From: a virus
Length of the DNA stretch: 42,888 nucleotides
Strand: one strand, 5' to 3'
IMG/VR virus record: IMGVR_UViG_3300006033_000045
Span: 1-42,888 of that record
In this document: in pieces, positions 24,162-29,856 of the stretch
How positions within the stretch are numbered: position 1 is the stretch's first letter
How the letters are laid out: the number at the start of each line of letters is the position of its first letter
Notes under the pieces: generated by a model
The model's input: the letters and a program-made list of their open reading frames with translations, nothing else
Database searches by the model: none
Told to the model about the DNA's origin: nothing
Translations under genes and position numbers: made by a program

Positions 24162-25181
24162 ATGAAAGTTCTTAGTTTGTTTGACGGAATGTCGTGCGGG
24201 CAAATTGCGTTGCAAAAAGCCGGTATTGCATATTCTGATTACTTTGCATCGGAAATTGAAAAAGCCCCGATGCAAGTCGCAAAAGCAAATTTCCCAAACA
24301 TGCACCACATTGGTGACGTTCGTTTGCTGAATGTGCCTGAAAATTTGCAGATTGATTTGCTTATTGGCGGTTCGCCTTGTCAATCGTTTTCGTTTGCAGG
24401 AAAACGCAACGGCATGACAACAAAATGCGAACTTGAAATTAAAACACTTGGTGAATATTTGAAATTAAAAGAAGAAGGCTTCGAATTTGAAGGGCAGTCT
24501 TATTTGTTTTGGGAATACATGCGATTGGCTTATCAGGCAAAGCCGAAATGGTTTTTACTTGAAAATGTAACGATGGATGCAAAATGGGAAGCTATTATTT
24601 CGGAAGCTTTAAACTGCAAACCAGTTTTTATAAATTCCAATTCTGTTTCAGCACAAAACAGAAAGCGCCTTTATTGGACAAACATTCCTTTCAATATGTC
24701 TTTTGCTGAAAAAGAAAGCGAATTGCAATTGGGTGATATTGTTGAAGAAGAAAACATAGATTTCCAACTAACTTCAACAATTGAATTTAAAAAGCTAAAA
24801 GCTCAATTGGAACAAACTTTTATTGATGGCTTGTTGTTTGAACATATTGAAAAAAATGTTTGGACTGAAAGAGTTTTCAAGAAAGATAGAAACACGTTAG
24901 CTTATCGAAAATTGTTTAGTCAGCTAAAAAGCCTTTACGACAAATCAGGATGTTTGACAACCAGCGGTCAAAATTTCAGCAACAGCGGTTCAACAAACAT
25001 TGTATTTATTACAAAAGAAGGTAAGTTAAACATTCGCCCTTTGAATCCAACAGAATGCGAACGTTTGCAAACAGTGCCAGACAATTACACCAAAGGGGTT
25101 TCCAGAAACAAACGAATTGCAATGCTAGGAAACGGCTGGACTGTCGATGTTATTGCAAACATTTTCAAAGGCATTTCTTAA
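24162..25181 (+). CDS. DNA cytosine-C5 methyltransferase
   Basis: 339-residue m5C methyltransferase with all core motifs: I LSLFDGMSCGQIALQ near residue 5, IV GGSPCQSFSFAG near 70 (catalytic Cys in PCQ), VI FLLENVT near 128, VIII QNRKRLYW near 160, IX RPLNPTECERLQTVP near 292, and X LGNGWTVDVIANIF near the end. The target-recognition region between VIII and IX (about residues 180-285) is of ordinary size. The DNA is far more AT-rich than its neighbours and favours AAA, ATT and TTT codons, which indicates transfer from an AT-rich donor. No restriction enzyme adjoins it, so it is an orphan methylase, probably protecting against host restriction. It is followed by its own terminator. Confidence 0.92.
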   Translation: MKVLSLFDGMSCGQIALQKAGIAYSDYFASEIEKAPMQVAKANFPNMHHIGDVRLLNVPENLQIDLLIGGSPCQSFSFAGKRNGMTTKCELEIKTLGEYLKLKEEGFEFEGQSYLFWEYMRLAYQAKPKWFLLENVTMDAKWEAIISEALNCKPVFINSNSVSAQNRKRLYWTNIPFNMSFAEKESELQLGDIVEEENIDFQLTSTIEFKKLKAQLEQTFIDGLLFEHIEKNVWTERVFKKDRNTLAYRKLFSQLKSLYDKSGCLTTSGQNFSNSGSTNIVFITKEGKLNIRPLNPTECERLQTVPDNYTKGVSRNKRIAMLGNGWTVDVIANIFKGIS

Positions 25182-25199
25182 ATTTCATTTTGACAGTTC

Positions 25200-25220
25200 G
25201 ACCGCTTCGGCGGTCTTTTT
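25200..25220 (+). terminator. Terminator after the methyltransferase gene
   Basis: Six-base-pair stem GACCGC / GCGGTC with a TTCG loop, followed by TTTTTGTTT. It lies 18 bases after the methyltransferase stop. Confidence 0.85.
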
Positions 25221-25516
25221 GTTTGTGCATACGGCAAAAAAAATATAACAGGCGTTGAACGGTCGAAGAACGGCTAAGTCGTTGATTCATAAGGATTTAT
25301 AACAAATTGAACGTTTATAATGGAACAGACCCCTAGACGCCCCAACTTTCATATAGAAAGCCTATCTATCATATAGATAAGATTTACAGTATTATATCTA
25401 TTATATTCTTTATATTTCCTTATTTATCAAGGACTTAGCTGTTCTAGGATGCCTTCTATTCGTATAACAGACTGATTTACATAAATTTATGATAGATAGA
25501 CTTGACGGGCTTTCTT
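25221..25516. other. AT-rich non-coding gap, possible replication origin or import scar
   Basis: About 300 bases with no convincing gene and the lowest GC in the window (25380-25435 is nearly all A/T). It contains several short repeats of TATAGAT/ATCTAT type, including a perfect inverted repeat at 25363-25379, and a TATAAT at 25316-25321. Being AT-rich, non-coding and next to the primase/methyltransferase block, it is a candidate origin; alternatively it came in with the AT-rich methyltransferase gene. No DnaA-box cluster or clear iteron array was seen. Confidence 0.5.
25363..25379. repeat. Perfect inverted repeat TATCTAT-CAT-ATAGATA
   Basis: Seven-base arms with a three-base spacer in the AT-rich gap. 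It has no T-tract so is unlikely to be a terminator; a protein-binding site or DNA-unwinding element is possible. Confidence 0.6.
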
Positions 25517-25525
25517 TGTTATAGT
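25517..25525 (+). promoter_or_regulatory. Extended -10 promoter (TGTTATAGT)
   Basis: TG-T-TATAGT about 34 bases before the 25559 start. A TTGACG lies upstream but at only 12-base spacing, too close for a standard -35, so the extended -10 reading is preferred. Confidence 0.45.
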
Positions 25526-25558
25526 AAGACGCAGCGAACAAACAAAGGAGTTTTAAAA

Positions 25559-25831
25559 ATGGCTTACGAAATTTTCGACGCTTCGCCGCAGGCAAAGGCG
25601 AAGATTGCAAGTTATGAAGATGCAAGCGGCGTAAGTTCTAACGAACATCATCGTATTAAATACCCGTTCGACGAACTTAAAATCGGACAATGCTTCACAA
25701 TTCCGATTGCCGAAGCGAACGAAACTTCGTTGCGTTTGACTGCATCGAATCGCGGCAAAAAGACCGGCAAGAAATTTTGCGTCTTGAAGCATAAGGACTT
25801 CGGTTGCGTCGAAGTCGCGCGCATTGCTTAA
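25559..25831 (+). CDS. DUF7303-like small phage protein (short paralogue)
   Basis: 90-residue protein. The core YPFDELKIGQCFTIPI followed by SLRLTASNRGKKTGKKF closely parallels YPFDQLEIGQSFFVEG and its downstream basic region in the 29102 gene, so the two are paralogues. The core matches a small phage family (DUF7303-type) of unknown function; the beta-then-basic layout suggests nucleic-acid binding. The ATG at 25559 follows a strong AGGAGTTTT ribosome site, one of the few GAG triplets in the genome. It has its own promoter and stands alone after the AT-rich gap, so is probably well expressed. Confidence 0.75.
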   Translation: MAYEIFDASPQAKAKIASYEDASGVSSNEHHRIKYPFDELKIGQCFTIPIAEANETSLRLTASNRGKKTGKKFCVLKHKDFGCVEVARIA

Positions 25832-25853
25832 CCGCCCAATGTGGGCATATAAT
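25824..25853 (+). promoter_or_regulatory. Promoter upstream of the TraR-like gene
   Basis: TTGCTT (25824-25829), 18 bases, TATAAT (25848-25853). The octamer TGTGGGCA (25840-25847) directly abuts the -10 box, and GCCCA-ATG-TGGGC forms a small inverted repeat across the spacer, which could be an operator. Confidence 0.5.
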
Positions 25854-25875
25854 CAACTTGACAAAGGGCGAAACA

Positions 25876-26067
25876 ATGGCAGATATTGCAGACGTAACAG
25901 GCGAACGAATGGAAGTGCAGGAAGCCGCAGACATTGCCGAAATTAGACGCAAAGCCGCAGAAATGCCGAAAGGTATTCCGGGCGAATGCTAACGATGCGG
26001 CGAACCGTCTTGGCGTTTGGTCGGCGGGGCTTGCGCGCCGTGCCGTGATAAGTTCAAATTACCGTAA
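25876..26067 (+). pseudogene. TraR/DksA-like C4 zinc-finger gene interrupted by in-frame TAA
   Basis: Reading from ATG 25876 gives an acidic helix (MADIADVTGERMEVQEAADI...), then PKGIPGEC, a TAA stop at 25990-25992, and in the same frame RCGEPSWRLVGGACAPCRDKF to a second TAA at 26067. Together these match small phage TraR/DksA proteins, which bind RNA polymerase, whose zinc finger runs GEC-x-x-CGE...GACxxCRDK. The stop replaces the first residue between the first two zinc cysteines, so the 38-residue product lacks the finger. One base change could create it from GAA or CAA. It may be a pseudogene, a sequencing error, or a site of stop read-through; the upstream ribosome site (AAGGGCG) and promoter remain. 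Confidence 0.75.
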
Positions 26068-26077
26068 GGGGTTCGAA

Positions 26078-26215
26078 ATGTCGAAATGTTGCAACAACAA
26101 TTGCAGACAGGGCCGCGATTGTCCAAACCGACCAAGCGGCGTTAATTGGCCGTTGCTTGGGCTTGTCGCCTTTTGCTTCGTATTTTGGGGCGCTGTTTTT
26201 TGGGTCTTCGCATGA
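26078..26215 (+). CDS. Small Cys-rich single-pass membrane protein
   Basis: 45-residue protein: a Cys-rich cytoplasmic or external head (MSKCCNNNCRQGRDCPNRP) followed by one hydrophobic helix (LLGLVAFCFVFWGAVFWVF). The head pattern CNxxCxQGRDCP recurs in tiny phage membrane proteins of unknown role. AAGGGG precedes the ATG. Its stop overlaps the VRR-NUC start (ATGA), so the two are co-translated. A role in superinfection or membrane remodelling is only a guess. Confidence 0.7.
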   Translation: MSKCCNNNCRQGRDCPNRPSGVNWPLLGLVAFCFVFWGAVFWVFA

Positions 26216-26649
26216 CGCCCGAAACATTAGCCAAATCAGGAACCGAAGCGGCGCACCAAACCGCGTTATTTGCTTGGGCCGCGTTGCAGCTTAAACGCTG
26301 GCCCGAACTTCGTTGGTTGCACCATATCCCTAACGGCGGAAGCCGGGGCGATGATGCGAAATCGCGCGCTATCCGGGGTTCGCAAATGAAAGCGCAAGGC
26401 GTGCGAACTGGCGTTGCCGACGTATGCTTGCCAGTTCGCCGGGGTGAATGGTCGGGGCTTTATATCGAAATGAAGAAGCCCGCCGAAAAGCCGGTTAAGG
26501 CAACGTCGAAAGGCGGCGTAAGCGACGACCAAGCCGAATTCGGGGCGTTTGTCAAGTCGCAGGGCTTCGGCTGGATTGTCTGCTATAGTTGGGAAGAAGC
26601 CGCCGAAGTTTTAACGCAATATTTAACGTATTTTAAAAAAAGTTCTTGA
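26212..26649 (+). CDS. VRR-NUC domain nuclease
   Basis: 145-residue protein of the VRR-NUC branch of PD-(D/E)XK nucleases: HHIPNGGSRGDDAKSRAIRG near residue 38, KAQGVRTGVADVCLPV (catalytic Asp in GVADVCLP) near 65, GLYIEMKKP (Glu-x-Lys) near 85, and SDDQAEFGAFVKSQGFGWIV near 105. Stand-alone phage VRR-NUC proteins are structure-specific nucleases, probably resolving branched DNA before packaging. The ATG at 26212 is preferred over an upstream in-frame start because it overlaps the previous stop as ATGA and gives the canonical length. Confidence 0.9.
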   Translation: MTPETLAKSGTEAAHQTALFAWAALQLKRWPELRWLHHIPNGGSRGDDAKSRAIRGSQMKAQGVRTGVADVCLPVRRGEWSGLYIEMKKPAEKPVKATSKGGVSDDQAEFGAFVKSQGFGWIVCYSWEEAAEVLTQYLTYFKKSS

Positions 26650-26673
26650 AGCCGAAGTTTTGTCGTGTGTAAT
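26646..26673 (+). promoter_or_regulatory. Promoter before small-gene cluster
   Basis: TTGAAG (26646-26651), 16 bases, TGTAAT (26668-26673), about 40 bases before the 26711 start. Its -35 box overlaps the end of the VRR-NUC gene. Confidence 0.4.
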
Positions 26674-26710
26674 TCAATACATCAACAACGCAACAGCGAA
26701 GGAACGCAAA

Positions 26711-26854
26711 ATGCAAATCGTAACCAAGAAAATCAAACTTTTCGGCAAAGTTGAAACGATGTTTCAAGTTATCGACAAAGACGGCGAAGTTTTGCAAGTA
26801 GCTTGCAGCAAGGAAGAAGCCCAAGAATGGATAAACAACCAATCGAACGCATAA
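26711..26854 (+). CDS. Small hypothetical protein
   Basis: 47-residue protein. Two beta strands (IVTKKIKLFGKVETMFQVID) and a short helix (KEEAQEWINNQS). The ATG at 26711 follows AAGGAA; an earlier in-frame start at 26660 would run through the promoter and has no good ribosome site. It overlaps the next gene by 28 bases. No function recognised. Confidence 0.6.
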   Translation: MQIVTKKIKLFGKVETMFQVIDKDGEVLQVACSKEEAQEWINNQSNA

Positions 26855-27078
26855 ACGAACTTTGCGAAACAGCGCGGCAACGAATGGAAGTTGCCGCGTA
26901 TGCGCCGGGTTCTTCTTACGCTGAAATTCTTTGGCTTTCGCACGAAGAAGCTTTGGAATTCATGGAACTTAAATTGCGCCTGCCTTCGTTCGGTCAATTG
27001 GCCTTCGAAGCCAAAGGCCGAATTATTTGTAAAATCGTCAAGCGTCGAATTTTGCACGCTTCTAAGGTGAAAATATGA
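26827..27078 (+). CDS. Small helical hypothetical protein
   Basis: 83-residue protein, mostly helical and amphipathic (ERINELCETARQRMEVAAYA, SHEEALEFMELKLRL), with a basic C-terminus. The ATG at 26827 follows AAGGAAGAAG. It overlaps both neighbours (28 and 4 bases), indicating a co-translated cluster. No family recognised. Confidence 0.6.
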   Translation: MDKQPIERINELCETARQRMEVAAYAPGSSYAEILWLSHEEALEFMELKLRLPSFGQLAFEAKGRIICKIVKRRILHASKVKI

Positions 27079-27311
27079 ACAAAGAACAAGCCGCCGAACT
27101 TTTGGCCGCAATCAAGCGCAACCGCGAACGTTTAGACGGATGCAAGAAACATTCGTTCGCATATCCCGAAGATCGACCGTTGCAGTTTGGCGAAAAGCTG
27201 ACTTGCACGAACTGCGGCGGCGTAATGGATGCGGTGCAAGCGTTCCGCTATTGCGAAGGTTTTAAAGCTGCGGGCGGCAATCCAAACGAAATTATTAAAG
27301 GTTTTGAATGA
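27075..27311 (+). CDS. Small zinc-ribbon-like protein
   Basis: 78-residue protein. An N-terminal helix (EQAAELLAAIKRNRERL) is followed by a probable zinc site formed by CKKH, then LTCTNCGGVMD and a third Cys in FRYCEGF. The C-terminus AAGGNPNEIIKGFE is typical of small phage zinc-ribbon proteins. AAGGTG precedes the ATG, which overlaps the previous stop (ATGA). It contains one of the very few GATC sites in the window (27171). Likely nucleic-acid or protein binding; exact role unknown. Confidence 0.65.
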   Translation: MNKEQAAELLAAIKRNRERLDGCKKHSFAYPEDRPLQFGEKLTCTNCGGVMDAVQAFRYCEGFKAAGGNPNEIIKGFE

Positions 27312-27323
27312 AAGGGGCTTGAA

Positions 27324-27536
27324 ATGGTCGTTAAATACTCAGACGCAACAAAATTCAATCATGCGAAAATGATTGCACGCGAAGGCGGTTGCTTTATCGT
27401 AGAACGCGGCAACTATGACAAGAAGGAATTTATCTTGTATCGCGAAAACAAGTTCGGCCCGAATCTTCGTATCGGCAAGCGTTCGACAGTCGAAGGCATT
27501 TTGTCGCTAGTGAAGAAAGCAACGGCGACCGCTTGA
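27324..27536 (+). CDS. Small basic hypothetical protein
   Basis: 70-residue basic protein with alternating strands (GGCFIVERGNYDKKEFILYR, PNLRIGKRSTVEGIL), suggesting a small beta-sheet fold that could bind nucleic acid. AAAGGGG precedes the ATG. The promoter for the next gene overlaps its last bases. No family recognised. Confidence 0.6.
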   Translation: MVVKYSDATKFNHAKMIAREGGCFIVERGNYDKKEFILYRENKFGPNLRIGKRSTVEGILSLVKKATATA

Positions 27537-27562
27537 CACTTGACGAAGTTTGGTCGTATAAT
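27533..27562 (+). promoter_or_regulatory. Promoter before the 27591 gene
   Basis: TTGACA (27533-27538), 18 bases, TATAAT (27557-27562): both boxes perfect, about 28 bases before the ATG. Confidence 0.7.
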
Positions 27563-27590
27563 TGAACCAACGTAACGAAAGGGGTTCAAC

Positions 27591-27848
27591 ATGCAAACGA
27601 CGGTCAAGGTTTTGGGCGGCTTGGAAATTACCGTAGAATTTACGGCTTGCGGTGCCGAACCCGACGTAGGGATTATGTCGGACTACTTCGAAGATTGGTC
27701 GATTTGCGAAATCGCAGGCCGACCGCTGCGCAAGAAAGAATCCGCCGAATGGATTTACAAGCGGCTTTCGAAAAGCGATAATGAAGCAATCGAACAAGCT
27801 ATGTTAGACGCAATGGAAGGCGCGCGAAATGACTATTACGAAGACTAA
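27591..27848 (+). CDS. Hypothetical phage protein upstream of the dCMP deaminase
   Basis: 85-residue acidic protein (VKVLGGLEITVEFTACGAEP, then DWSICEIAGRPLRKKESAEW and a C-terminal helix ending NDYYED). AAAGGGG precedes the ATG and a perfect-box promoter lies just upstream. It overlaps the deaminase gene by 20 bases, so the two are expressed together. No function recognised. Confidence 0.65.
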   Translation: MQTTVKVLGGLEITVEFTACGAEPDVGIMSDYFEDWSICEIAGRPLRKKESAEWIYKRLSKSDNEAIEQAMLDAMEGARNDYYED

Positions 27849-28413
27849 CGTTTGTCCGGTCTGCAACGGCGTTTGCGGCGTCGAAGTTGCGCCGAACGAT
27901 TGGTTCGACTGCGAAGCGTGCGACGCAACAGGAATTAAAAAGATGATTGTTTATACGAACCGCGCCAGCCTGTCGAAATGGGATTCGCGCTTTCTTGAAT
28001 TGGCCGAACATATCGCCGCATGGTCGAAAGGCCCGCGAAAGCGTATCGGCGCGGTTATCGTTCGGCCTGATAGGTCGATTGCGTCGCTTGGATACAACGG
28101 CCCGCAGCGCGGCTTTGACGACGAAGCCTTTTTGGCTATGGAACGCGAAGCGCAACATTCGGTCGTAATCCATGCCGAAGACAACGCATTGCAACAGACG
28201 CACGAAGCCGAATCGGTCGCAGGTTATACCCTGTACGTTTCGCCGCTGTTCCCTTGCGCCCGGTGCGCCGACAAGATAGCGAAAGCGGGAATCGCCCGCG
28301 TCGTTGCTTATTGTGGGGATGCTTCAACAGATTGGAACAATTCTATGAAACAAGGAATTGAAATTTTTATCGAAGCTGGCGTAGAATGCTTGTTTATGTT
28401 TGAAGGGGCTTAG
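27829..28413 (+). CDS. dCMP deaminase-family protein with N-terminal zinc ribbon
   Basis: 194-residue protein. The C-terminal 150 residues form a deoxycytidylate/cytidine deaminase fold: KRIGAVIVRPD, zinc ligand and catalytic Glu in VIHAEDNALQ near residue 118, and FPCARCADKI near 143 (two zinc Cys). It would convert dCMP to dUMP to feed dTTP synthesis; no thymidylate synthase is seen in the window. The first 36 residues form a separate CxxC pair (CPVCNGVCG...FDCEACDATG) resembling a DnaJ-type zinc ribbon. A second possible start at 27943 (AGGA upstream) would give the deaminase alone, so the ribbon may be a fusion or an overlapping translation variant. Confidence 0.85.
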   Translation: MTITKTNVCPVCNGVCGVEVAPNDWFDCEACDATGIKKMIVYTNRASLSKWDSRFLELAEHIAAWSKGPRKRIGAVIVRPDRSIASLGYNGPQRGFDDEAFLAMEREAQHSVVIHAEDNALQQTHEAESVAGYTLYVSPLFPCARCADKIAKAGIARVVAYCGDASTDWNNSMKQGIEIFIEAGVECLFMFEGA

Positions 28414-28414
28414 A

Positions 28415-28765
28415 ATGGAACATGCACAAATCGAAAGTTATTGGCTAGTCAAAGACGAAACCGGAAACGTTCTTGCAATCAATACGCAAGACTTCGAAGT
28501 GCCGAAGCTGGTTCTTACCGAACAAAGCGTAGCGCCCGAATGGTTTAACGTCTTGCGCGCTTCCGCCGTCATGTATCAGCAACTAACGTTGCAATATAAG
28601 GCGCTTCAAGCCCTTATCGACCTTGGCGAAATCGTCGGCGTTAATGAAGAATTGTTGAAGCAATTTAACCAAATGCAAAACGGCGTCTTACTGGCGCAAC
28701 AAGTAGCGCGCGAAGGAACCGAAAAAGTCGCCGTAGTTATTGACGCACAAAACAAAACGTCGTAA
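28415..28765 (+). CDS. Hypothetical helical phage protein
   Basis: 116-residue protein. A beta-rich start (SYWLVKDETGNVLAINTQDF) is followed by a long helical part (YQQLTLQYKALQALIDLGEI, KQFNQMQNGVLLAQQVA). GAAGGGG precedes the ATG at 28415, just after the deaminase stop, implying co-transcription. The next gene's promoter is inside its last codons. No family recognised. Confidence 0.6.
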   Translation: MEHAQIESYWLVKDETGNVLAINTQDFEVPKLVLTEQSVAPEWFNVLRASAVMYQQLTLQYKALQALIDLGEIVGVNEELLKQFNQMQNGVLLAQQVAREGTEKVAVVIDAQNKTS

Positions 28766-28768
28766 AAT
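28740..28768 (+). promoter_or_regulatory. Promoter before the secreted-protein gene
   Basis: TTGACG (28740-28745), 17 bases, TAAAAT (28763-28768), 31 bases before the ATG at 28800. Confidence 0.65.
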
Positions 28769-28799
28769 AGTCGCACGTTCAACAAAAGGAGTTCCCCAC

Positions 28800-29012
28800 A
28801 TGAAGCGCAACATAACGCCAATCGTCGCAGTTCTTGCAATAGTCGCAGCCTTGGGGCTTGTCGGCGCTATGGATGCGGAAGACGCCGAAGCGCAAGCGGC
28901 GTTGTATTGCGACAACGTTAAGTCGGGCGTTTGGCCGGACTACGAAGAAGCTTACGTTTCACAATGCGAAGCGACGCACGGCCCGAAAAAAGTTGCAAAA
29001 AACTTTCGTTGA
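28800..29012 (+). CDS. Small secreted or membrane-anchored protein
   Basis: 70-residue protein with an N-terminal signal or membrane segment (MKRNITPIVAVLAIVAALGL) and an acidic junction, then a short exported domain with two Cys (LYCDNVKSGVWPDYEEAY, then SQCEATHG) that could form a disulphide. The YCDxV...WPDY...C pattern recurs in small phage proteins of unknown role. A strong AGGAGT ribosome site and its own promoter predict good expression. Export to the periplasm from an early/accessory position fits a superinfection-exclusion or envelope-modifying role, but this is inference. Confidence 0.7.
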   Translation: MKRNITPIVAVLAIVAALGLVGAMDAEDAEAQAALYCDNVKSGVWPDYEEAYVSQCEATHGPKKVAKNFR

Positions 29013-29016
29013 ACGC

Positions 29017-29044
29017 TTGACAGTCTTAAAAAGTAGCGTAGAAT
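29017..29044 (+). promoter_or_regulatory. Promoter before the long DUF7303-like gene
   Basis: TTGACA (29017-29022), 16 bases, TAGAAT (29039-29044), 58 bases before the ATG at 29102. Confidence 0.65.
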
Positions 29045-29101
29045 TCAAAGCGTCGTAACAAACAACGACGTATCTTTTAACCCTTCGAAGGAGTTTTTAA
29101 A

Positions 29102-29713
29102 ATGGCTACCAAGAAATCCGCAGGCAAGAAAACCTCCGCCGCTGAAACCGCAACCGTTGTTGCAATTACCCTTGCGACAATCGTTGCAGCCGGTGCAAAT
29201 GGCATTTACACTTCGCCCGAAGTGCATTTGCCGCTTGTTGAAGCTGGCATGGTCGAAATCAATCCGGCCATGACCAACGAAAACGGCGAAGTCGCAACCC
29301 GCGCAACACAAAAAGGCATCGAAAGCCTTGACAGTGCCGCAACGGTCGCAGACAATGCAACTTCCGAAACCCAAACCGCCACAACCGGCGAAACTCAAAA
29401 GGTGAAAACCATGTTCAAGATTGAAGCAAACATCCCCGTTCCTGCAATTTCCGGCCGCGGTCGTGCTGGTAATGTTTACCCGTTTGACCAATTGGAAATC
29501 GGCCAAAGCTTCTTTGTTGAAGGGGAAAAAGCAATTTCTCCTTCAACAATTTCGGCTGCAAATTACCGCTATGCAGTGCCTTCTGCCGACGGTGCAACCA
29601 AGACCAACAAGAAGGGCGAAACCGTGCCGGTTATGACACTGGTTCGCAAATTCATTGGTCGTAAGGTTGAAGAAAGCGGCACAAAAGGCGTTCGTGTCTG
29701 GCGCACCGCCTAA
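29102..29713 (+). CDS. DUF7303-like phage protein (long paralogue)
   Basis: 203-residue protein. A Lys/Ala/Thr-rich start leads into a small domain (YTSPEVHLPLVEAGMVEINP then TRATQKGIE) that looks like a winged-helix fragment; after a Thr-rich linker the C-terminal 100 residues carry the DUF7303-type core YPFDQLEIGQSFFVEG and a basic beta region. The core is shared with the 25559 gene. An internal ATG at about 29411 (MFKIEANIP) could produce the C-terminal domain alone, as AAAGGTG lies just upstream. It has a strong AGGAGT ribosome site, its own promoter and its own terminator, so it is probably abundant. Function unknown, possibly DNA binding. Confidence 0.75.
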   Translation: MATKKSAGKKTSAAETATVVAITLATIVAAGANGIYTSPEVHLPLVEAGMVEINPAMTNENGEVATRATQKGIESLDSAATVADNATSETQTATTGETQKVKTMFKIEANIPVPAISGRGRAGNVYPFDQLEIGQSFFVEGEKAISPSTISAANYRYAVPSADGATKTNKKGETVPVMTLVRKFIGRKVEESGTKGVRVWRTA

Positions 29714-29746
29714 CCTGCCCGGTCGCCCTTCGGGGCTTCCGACAAC

Positions 29747-29772
29747 AGCCCGGCCATTGCGCCGGGCTTTTT
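29747..29772 (+). terminator. Terminator ending the accessory block
   Basis: Eight-base-pair stem AGCCCGGC / GCCGGGCT with a six-base loop, followed by TTTTC. It separates the early/accessory genes from the lysis and structural genes. Confidence 0.85.
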
Positions 29773-29773
29773 C

Positions 29774-29803
29774 TTGCCTGTTGTATTTGTTTTCAGCTAT
29801 ACT
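29774..29803 (+). promoter_or_regulatory. Candidate late promoter before lysis genes
   Basis: TTGCCT (29774-29779), 18 bases, TATACT (29798-29803), about 53 bases before the holin-like gene. No phage RNA polymerase or late activator was recognised, so host RNA polymerase is the likely reader. Confidence 0.45.
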
Positions 29804-29856
29804 TCGGCCAATATGCGCCATTCGGTGCGCCGGATTATCGTAATGGAAAATAACAA

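Noticed and set aside
24162-25181. Complete restriction-modification system
   Set aside because: No endonuclease gene adjoins the methyltransferase; the nearest nuclease (VRR-NUC at 26212) belongs to a DNA-processing family, not a restriction family.
25410-25625. Short minus-strand frame across the AT-rich gap
   Set aside because: It overlaps the promoter and start of the 25559 gene on the opposite strand, is low-complexity, and has no ribosome site.
21600-29713. Hypermodified-base pathway (7-deazaguanine or similar) as an explanation of GAG avoidance
   Set aside because: No queC/queD/queE/folE-like, DpdA-like or hydroxymethyl-transferase genes were recognised; only a C5-methylase and a dCMP deaminase are present.
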